DNA of 39,567 bases, from positions 1 through 39,567 of the forward strand of contig NZ_JAAIJR010000047.1 of assembly GCF_010915725.1 (NCBI RefSeq), in the 5' to 3' direction. This document shows, piece by piece, positions 34,894 to 39,567 of the stretch (the first letter of the stretch is position 1; each line of letters opens with the position of its first letter). The stretch comes from Thiorhodococcus mannitoliphagus. GTDB lineage: Bacteria > Pseudomonadota > Gammaproteobacteria > Chromatiales > Chromatiaceae. The notes under the pieces were generated by a model that worked only from the letters and a program-made list of their open reading frames with translations, was not told the origin of the DNA and did not search any database. A program made the translations under genes and the position numbers.

Positions 34894-35481
34894 GTGCACG
34901 AATTTATGTACTTAGCGATGCGCGAGAGAGCTGGAACAAATGATCCCGATGCTGTAATGGAGTGGCTGATGAGATGGACTTCTAGCTTTCTTAAATCGCC
35001 CAGGTTTGTGGGCTCGGGTGGTGAGGGTCTTGTGTTTGCAGAATATGGGTGGATACACAAATTTCTAGTGAACTGGAGTTATCCGCGACGCGACGCTGAC
35101 CAGACACAGGCGCGATTAGAGATTCTTGCGGATAAGATATATGATCCTTTACGACTGTATAATTTTTGTGTTAGGCGACCAACAACTGATATTATTTGGA
35201 TATCATATAAGGCTACCCCTGGAAAGCCGGTAGGCCCCCACGACTTCTTGGAAGACACAGTTTCCAGAACAGAGAAAGAACTTGTTGCGTGCCTTGAGGA
35301 GCTTGCTGCTAAAGGCTATGGCCATAGTAATCCAAAACCAAGCAATTTCGTCTGGGATGATTCGCGGTTGCGTCTCGTTGACTACGGAAGCGATTGTCGA
35401 CCTATACAAGAGGCAATTTTCGAATTGTCACGTATTGTATTTATCGAAGAAGGAGAGAGGAAGCATAAGTGGGAAGAATAG
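34894..35481 (+). CDS. Small kinase-like protein, altered catalytic loop
   Basis: This 195-residue protein has a protein-kinase-like layout. A Gly-rich loop GSGGEG is at 40-45, a candidate lysine K56 lies in HKFLV, and a catalytic loop HSNPKPSN is at 144-151. DYG at 163-165 follows in place of DFG. In the catalytic loop the expected Asp is N146, so it may be a pseudokinase or use another base. The length is short and the fold is probably minimal. It may be a sugar or lipid kinase rather than one acting on proteins. The start GTG has a poor ribosome site. Its 3' end overlaps the phosphatase gene by 13 bases. Confidence 0.6.
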   Translation: MHEFMYLAMRERAGTNDPDAVMEWLMRWTSSFLKSPRFVGSGGEGLVFAEYGWIHKFLVNWSYPRRDADQTQARLEILADKIYDPLRLYNFCVRRPTTDIIWISYKATPGKPVGPHDFLEDTVSRTEKELVACLEELAAKGYGHSNPKPSNFVWDDSRLRLVDYGSDCRPIQEAIFELSRIVFIEEGERKHKWEE

Positions 35482-36008
35482 CGAATTTATATCTTGTAAG
35501 ACATGCCGAGGCGAATTGGAGCGCAGATTCAGAAGACCCTAGTCTAACTTCAATAGGAAAGTATCAAGCAGAAATTATTGCTAATAAGCTTCTCGAAAAA
35601 AGTGTTACGAAAATAGTAACTTCTCCAATGCGTCGAGCAGAGGAGACGTCTAGAATTATAGCTTCATTTTTAGAAGTACCGATTATTCGGAATAAATTAT
35701 TTTGCGAGATTTCGTCTGTGAATTATGGTTTTAGCATTATTTCGGATGTTATGCAGTCTATATTGCTATCTGATAATAATCTATGTGCCGTATCTCATGG
35801 CGGTTTATTACGCTTGATCGCTGAATCGCTTGGAGTCGATCGCTTCCTTCTGGATCGTAGCAGAGACCGGCATGGTAGTGCGCACGCGCTTGGGGAAGTC
35901 TGGCAGTTGAACCTATTGGAGAAAAAACACAGGTTTTATGCGAAGGTTGGCACTCAATCGGAATCGCGCCCGTCCTTTATTAATCTGCGACTCATCGGCA
36001 ATGAATAA
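35469..36008 (+). CDS. Histidine phosphatase family protein (phosphoglycerate-mutase-like)
   Basis: The 179-residue protein belongs to the histidine phosphatase superfamily. R11-H12 in LVRHAEANW supplies the nucleophile. R55 or R56 in SPMRRAEET, E80 in FCEI, and H110 in VSHGG complete the pocket. It probably removes a phosphate from a small metabolite such as a sugar phosphate made in this cluster. It starts at a GTG inside the end of the kinase-like gene and its stop overlaps the radical SAM start by 8 bases, so kinase, phosphatase and radical SAM genes are translationally linked. Confidence 0.88.
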   Translation: MGRIANLYLVRHAEANWSADSEDPSLTSIGKYQAEIIANKLLEKSVTKIVTSPMRRAEETSRIIASFLEVPIIRNKLFCEISSVNYGFSIISDVMQSILLSDNNLCAVSHGGLLRLIAESLGVDRFLLDRSRDRHGSAHALGEVWQLNLLEKKHRFYAKVGTQSESRPSFINLRLIGNE

Positions 36009-37080
36009 CAAGCCCATAAAATATCAGTCTTATTTCGGGAAACCTCTTGTTTATATAGATATTACTAATGAGTGCTCAATAGGTTGCGAGTTTTGCATGT
36101 ATCGGGATAAACATGGCAGTTCAAATCTTGTTATGAATGCTGTGACCCGTGCTTTAATCGGAAACCTGAGCAGTGGAGCCATGTTAGTCTGTATTAGCGG
36201 TGAAGGTGAGCCGCTAAATGCTCCATCATTGTGTCTTGATGTCTTGGAGTCCATATCACGCGGGACGGCTGTAGAGTTTATTTCAAGTGGAATTGTTTCA
36301 TGGAGTAGATTCGATAGATTCATTGAAATTTTGGATGAAAAAGCGGCTTTGCAGGATCTTATCATTACTTTGAGAATCAGTGTTGATAAATGGCATTTCG
36401 CTAAAGCGAGAGATGGATTGTACCGGCGCATTGCAGAGCGTGTGCTGTCTAGCGGGCGGATTCGCTTGCGATTTCGTTCGGTGCTTTCTGATTACGCAAC
36501 GGTCAAGAAGCGTTTGATAAATGAATTTAGTTCGTGCCCAGGGAGAATACACTGGAGATGGTGTTCGCAAATAGAGGCAAGTATCGCAAGCGAAGAATTT
36601 GTCATCCCGATTGATTTCAAGAGCCTAGCTTATTCTGGAAATTCGCTTGTAAGAGCAGGCGGTGGAGATTTGATTAATTATTTATCCGGCTTGGAGATGC
36701 GTTACGGGAGGCGTTTCACTCTCGGAAACTTGTCTTCTGTCAGTAAGTTACCCGGCCCTGATATTGTGATTAAGCATGACGGGGTGGTTTCTCTCTATGG
36801 TTTGGAAAGCGTGCTAAGATGGCGAGTTGATGATGTGACATTGGATTTAGAAATGATCCAGGTCACGATTAGTAACACACCATTAATTCATTTGCTATAT
36901 TCCATGCCTCTTATGGATGTGATTGAGAGCGTCGATTCGACAGAAAGAATATGGGAGATTCTTCTTCAGTCCAACAATCCATACTGGGCTGTTAGGGAAA
37001 TTGTTTCCCTATTTGGTGACGAGATTGCTGAATTAGCTGCAGATAGGCGGGCGTTCTCCGGCTATGAAGGTAGATCATGA
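36001..37080 (+). CDS. Radical SAM enzyme
   Basis: The 359-residue protein has the radical SAM cluster motif C25-x3-C29-x2-C32 (CSIGCEFC), preceded by a strand VYIDITNE, and a GEGEPL motif at 67-72 that helps bind S-adenosylmethionine. It generates a 5'-deoxyadenosyl radical. The C-terminal part does not show a clear SPASM cysteine set, so I cannot assign a subfamily. The ATG at 36001 is the natural start; the frame is open about 60 bases further upstream. Location among glycosyl- and phospho-transfer genes suggests action on a sugar or nucleotide, but peptide modification is not excluded. Confidence 0.85.
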   Translation: MNNKPIKYQSYFGKPLVYIDITNECSIGCEFCMYRDKHGSSNLVMNAVTRALIGNLSSGAMLVCISGEGEPLNAPSLCLDVLESISRGTAVEFISSGIVSWSRFDRFIEILDEKAALQDLIITLRISVDKWHFAKARDGLYRRIAERVLSSGRIRLRFRSVLSDYATVKKRLINEFSSCPGRIHWRWCSQIEASIASEEFVIPIDFKSLAYSGNSLVRAGGGDLINYLSGLEMRYGRRFTLGNLSSVSKLPGPDIVIKHDGVVSLYGLESVLRWRVDDVTLDLEMIQVTISNTPLIHLLYSMPLMDVIESVDSTERIWEILLQSNNPYWAVREIVSLFGDEIAELAADRRAFSGYEGRS

Positions 37081-37904
37081 GTTCTTGCGTGAAAAATCAA
37101 AAATTACTTATCTGCGCCACACATTCGGGTCTGGCAAACAGGTTGAAATGTCTGATTTCTTCAATAAGAATATCTGAGCTTATCAATAGAGATCTCCGCC
37201 TCTATTGGCCGATTAATGAACGATGTGGGGGGCGCTTCTCAGACATCATACGAGCTCCGATAAGCGAAGTAGAATCTGTCAAAAATGGTTATTTTTTCGG
37301 TCGTGACGAGTATGTCCGGGACGTGCCTGAGACGTCAATAATAGTTCACACATGGAGATTTGCTTTATTAGAGAGCGATGTGGACGAAAAGCTAGAGTAT
37401 GTAGATTTTGTTTATGATTTAAATAAGATTCCAGATGCTCTTAAGGTATCGCTATGCAATGCAATGCGCCGCCTGATGATCCCTAGCTTAGAAGTGCAGC
37501 AGAAGGTTGAAGGTGTAATTACTAATGAGTTCATGTCAGAAATGATCGGAGTACATGTTCGCAGAACAGATCATAAGCTGGCCACAAGTAGTTCGCCAAA
37601 TGAAACAATATGGAGAGGCATTCAAGAAGCAAAAATACGACTGCCTAATGCTGGTATTTTCTTGTCTACTGATTGCAAGAAAACTGAAGAGGAGTTCTTA
37701 GATAAGCTTGGGAGCATGGGCATTGTATATAGGAAAAGCGAGATACGAAGAGATACGCGCGAAGGTATCGAGGATGCATTAGCGGATTTACTGTTACTCG
37801 CGAAATGTGACCTGCTAGTCGTGAGCGCGTCTAGTACATATTCAGAATTGGCATGGTGGTTAGGGGGGCATAAGCCGGTAATAGTGGCGAACAAGAAAAA
37901 TTAG
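37077..37904 (+). CDS. Fucosyltransferase-like GT-B protein
   Basis: The 275-residue protein has GLANRLKCLIS near residues 18-28 and the motif GVHVRRTDH at about 158-166. These correspond to the N-terminal glycine-rich loop and the H-x-R-R-x-D donor site of NodZ, O-fucosyltransferase and GT11-type enzymes. The end (SASSTYSELAWWLGG) also matches such proteins. It probably adds a deoxyhexose or another sugar from a GDP- or similar donor. The start overlaps the radical SAM stop by 4 bases, so it belongs to the same transcript. The sugar and acceptor cannot be told from the sequence. Confidence 0.75.
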   Translation: MSSCVKNQKLLICATHSGLANRLKCLISSIRISELINRDLRLYWPINERCGGRFSDIIRAPISEVESVKNGYFFGRDEYVRDVPETSIIVHTWRFALLESDVDEKLEYVDFVYDLNKIPDALKVSLCNAMRRLMIPSLEVQQKVEGVITNEFMSEMIGVHVRRTDHKLATSSSPNETIWRGIQEAKIRLPNAGIFLSTDCKKTEEEFLDKLGSMGIVYRKSEIRRDTREGIEDALADLLLLAKCDLLVVSASSTYSELAWWLGGHKPVIVANKKN

Positions 37905-38342
37905 TGAAGATTTAGTAAAGATAGTCGAATCTAAATAGCTTGATTATCTGCGACCGAAGCAGTCAATCGTATAGTTCAAGGCCCGGAGTATTAGGTATCA
38001 GGATATCGCGAGCCCGCATGCTTACGCGCTGCTTTTGATCGTGGGGCGGATTGTCAATTTCACCACTGTAGACAATACCCTTAGAATGAGACCATACTGC
38101 TGCTGCAGTGCACATGTGTCAATGGTCACGAAAAATGCGCAGGTGGCGCGGCTGGAGATGGAGAACGAGATCCTAAAAAACCGTGAGTTCTTTTTAAGAA
38201 TCTTGTGAATTAAATAGGATATGAACCCAAGCCTAAAGGTTGTCACGTCGCGAGGGCGTGAGGGCGACTTGGAGTCCCGCCACGCATCCTGAGCGACGAT
38301 GACACTCCGGATTATTGAGTCTTTGACTGATCGATTACCGAC
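37905..38342. other. 438-bp gap with IS remnants
   Basis: No intact gene lies here. It contains a short IS3-type OrfA remnant (38122-38208) and the leader of the truncated IS5-type transposase gene. The minus-strand frames in this gap show no family resemblance. It is probably a site of repeated insertion. Confidence 0.6.
38122..38208 (+). pseudogene. IS3-family OrfA remnant
   Basis: A 28-codon frame has QVARLEMENEILKN followed by REFFL. It resembles the conserved end of IS3-type OrfA, where a leucine-zipper-like L-x-x-E-N-x-I-L-K-K segment is followed by an aromatic FF. The rest of the element is missing. It may be a decayed fragment or a chance match. Confidence 0.45.
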
Positions 38343-38807
38343 ATGACCAAGAATCACGCATTCAAAAAAACTTTCCAGACGCATCGTGAGAGATTTTTGT
38401 CGAAGATGGAAAATGTAGTGCCGTGGAAACTTTTATTAGACACCCTAGATCCGTTGTATTTTCTGGATACAGTAGGTTGTCGCGACCATTTATCAGAAAA
38501 TCTGGAATTAATGTTGCGGATGTACTTCGTACAACAATGGTATGGTATAGACGATGAATCCACAGAAGATTTTATCTACGACAGTCGATCGCTAAGTAGT
38601 TTTGTGGGATTGGATCTAGCGTGTGATTTTGTGCCTAATGCTATGAGACTATCTAAATTTAAACGTTGGCTGGAAGAATCTAAGCTAATACAACTTATCG
38701 ATGAAGTAGTGAGAAATGAATTAAGCTATCGGGGATTATTGTTGCGCGAGGCGACTCTAGTAGATGCTGAAACTATTGAGATTTCATCCTATAAACAGAA
38801 CAAATAA
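38343..38807 (+). pseudogene. Truncated IS5-family transposase (N-terminal DUF772 part)
   Basis: The 154 residues match the N-terminal domain of IS5-type DDE transposases: VVPWKLLLD (about 25-33), a LMLRMYFVQQWYG motif (about 56-68), and LVDAETIEISS near the end, where the family has VDATIIAAPSS with the first catalytic aspartate. A TAA follows soon after, and the other two thirds of a normal transposase are absent. The fragment is therefore not functional alone. It is directly upstream of, and in frame with, a sulfotransferase-like sequence. Confidence 0.8.
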
Positions 38808-38891
38808 GAATCTTATCCTCAAAATAAATCGCATCTTTCCAGTAAGTGGAATTTAAATAATAAAGAAAGAAGCATTATTATAGTTAATGGT

Positions 38892-39454
38892 ATGGCTCGC
38901 AGCGGTTCCACTGTTGCATTTAATATAGTTTGTGACTTGTTAGATGCGTGTGAAAAGCCATATGCAAAATATTATTCTGGAGATTTTTCCAGCTCTAAGT
39001 CTATATCAGATCATGTAAATCAAAATGAAAAATTATCTTTTTTAATAAAAACTCACAAAGTAGATAAAATTTTATTTAATTTATCAGAAAAAGATACCGG
39101 AAAATATATTTACACAAAAAGAAATATTTTTGAAGTTTCAGCAAGTATTATTCGCATGTCAAAAATTAAAGATTCGCCTTTTTATAAAGAAAAAGGCATA
39201 AGTCTTTATGAGCTTCTAACTGGTTTAGAAATTCACGTTAGTGAATACAATAAGCGATTAATTTATCTTCTTGTTTAATTTTTGATGCTGAGGATTTCTC
39301 CGATCATTTTTTACGCCAGACTGTTATTAAAATAAGCGATTTTTTAGAATTTAAATTAGATGGCTTTGTTTTTGATAGCATCTTTGATGCTAGACAACAA
39401 AAATCTGGCGCAGATTATTCTAAAAGCCTTAGACGCTGTATAGGAACTAAGTAA
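38892..39454 (+). pseudogene. Frameshifted sulfotransferase-like gene
   Basis: The first frame has MARSGST, preceded in frame by IIIVNG, which matches the phosphosulfate-binding loop of sulfotransferases. YTKRNIFEVSASIIR further on resembles the 3'-phosphate loop. That frame ends at 39278. Another frame, beginning near 39272, continues without a break in sense (LIFDAEDFSDHFL to SLRRCIGTK) and stops at 39454. A one-base frameshift near 39270 thus splits the gene. The 5' end may also be missing, because the open frame reaches back to the IS5 fragment without a good start. It would have added sulfate from PAPS to a sugar or similar acceptor. Confidence 0.65.
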
Positions 39455-39530
39455 CTGATTCGCTGTCGAAAAAATCTGAATAACATGGCGATTTAATACG
39501 AATGCCCTCTTTTCATTCGGAGGAGATCAA

Positions 39531-39567
39531 GATGAATTCAGACAATGCCCATACACCTTTACGCTAT
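39531..39567 (+). CDS. Start of a gene cut by the window end
   Basis: An ATG at 39531 follows GGAGGAG at a normal distance and opens a frame that continues to the end of the window. Only 12 codons are visible, so the product cannot be named. Confidence 0.5.

Noticed and set aside
34792-37080. RiPP precursor peptide with the radical SAM gene
   Set aside because: The 24-codon leader shows no leader/core layout, and it is in frame with the kinase-like gene. No RRE domain or peptidase is visible.
38022-38384. Minus-strand frame of 120 codons before the IS5 fragment
   Set aside because: It runs antisense to the IS remnants, has no family resemblance and no convincing ribosome site.

Overview
The window reads as the chromosome of a gammaproteobacterium, most likely a purple sulfur bacterium of the Chromatiales. 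This rests on protein resemblance and gene order (rubredoxin / thiD-thiE-hemL, tyrS, erpA, argC, and a GntR-type prpBCD operon), on high GC content in the left 32 kb, and on many short palindromic intergenic repeats. No rRNA, tRNA or CRISPR array was seen.

Layout. (1) 0.1-5.6 kb is core metabolism, mostly on the minus strand: tyrS, erpA, a DUF6776-like membrane protein, argC, a second A-type Fe-S carrier, a DUF5063 protein and a 54-residue rubredoxin. (2) 5.8-8.6 kb is a tightly overlapping thiD-thiE-hemL operon for thiamine and tetrapyrrole synthesis. (3) 8.8-16.9 kb is propionate catabolism. prpE stands alone. A GntR/FCD regulator, with three TGTCGACA palindromes around its own promoter, precedes prpB, prpC and prpD. 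(4) 16.9-18.5 kb is nearly gene-free and holds a well-formed 124-bp MITE-like element with 18-bp inverted ends and a 9-bp direct repeat on each side.

(5) 18.5-32.3 kb is the most interesting part. It begins with a sigma-54 activator whose N-terminal domain looks CARF-like (RtcR class). Eight closely packed same-strand genes follow: a DUF4258-like protein, a TerY-like vWA protein, a PP2C phosphatase, a zinc-ribbon protein kinase, an Upf1-like SF1 helicase, an unrecognised protein with a HEPN-like R-x4-H motif, a long coiled-coil protein with a McrB-like AAA+ domain, and a possible McrC/DUF2357-like partner ending in a zinc ribbon. I infer a TerY-P plus coiled-coil McrBC-like defence operon, possibly acting on RNA and switched on by a nucleotide or RNA-end signal. 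A 37-bp imperfect palindrome and a sigma-54-like site lie just before the first operon gene.

(6) 32.3-39.6 kb is clearly AT-rich and looks acquired. A palindrome-rich spacer is followed by an overlapping cluster: an NDK-like protein with an extra C-terminal domain, a GT4 glycosyltransferase, a small kinase-like protein lacking the usual catalytic Asp, a histidine phosphatase, a radical SAM protein and a fucosyltransferase-like protein. IS3 and IS5 remnants and a frameshifted sulfotransferase-like gene come next. This suggests synthesis of a decorated glycan or small glycosylated product, but the product cannot be read from the sequence.
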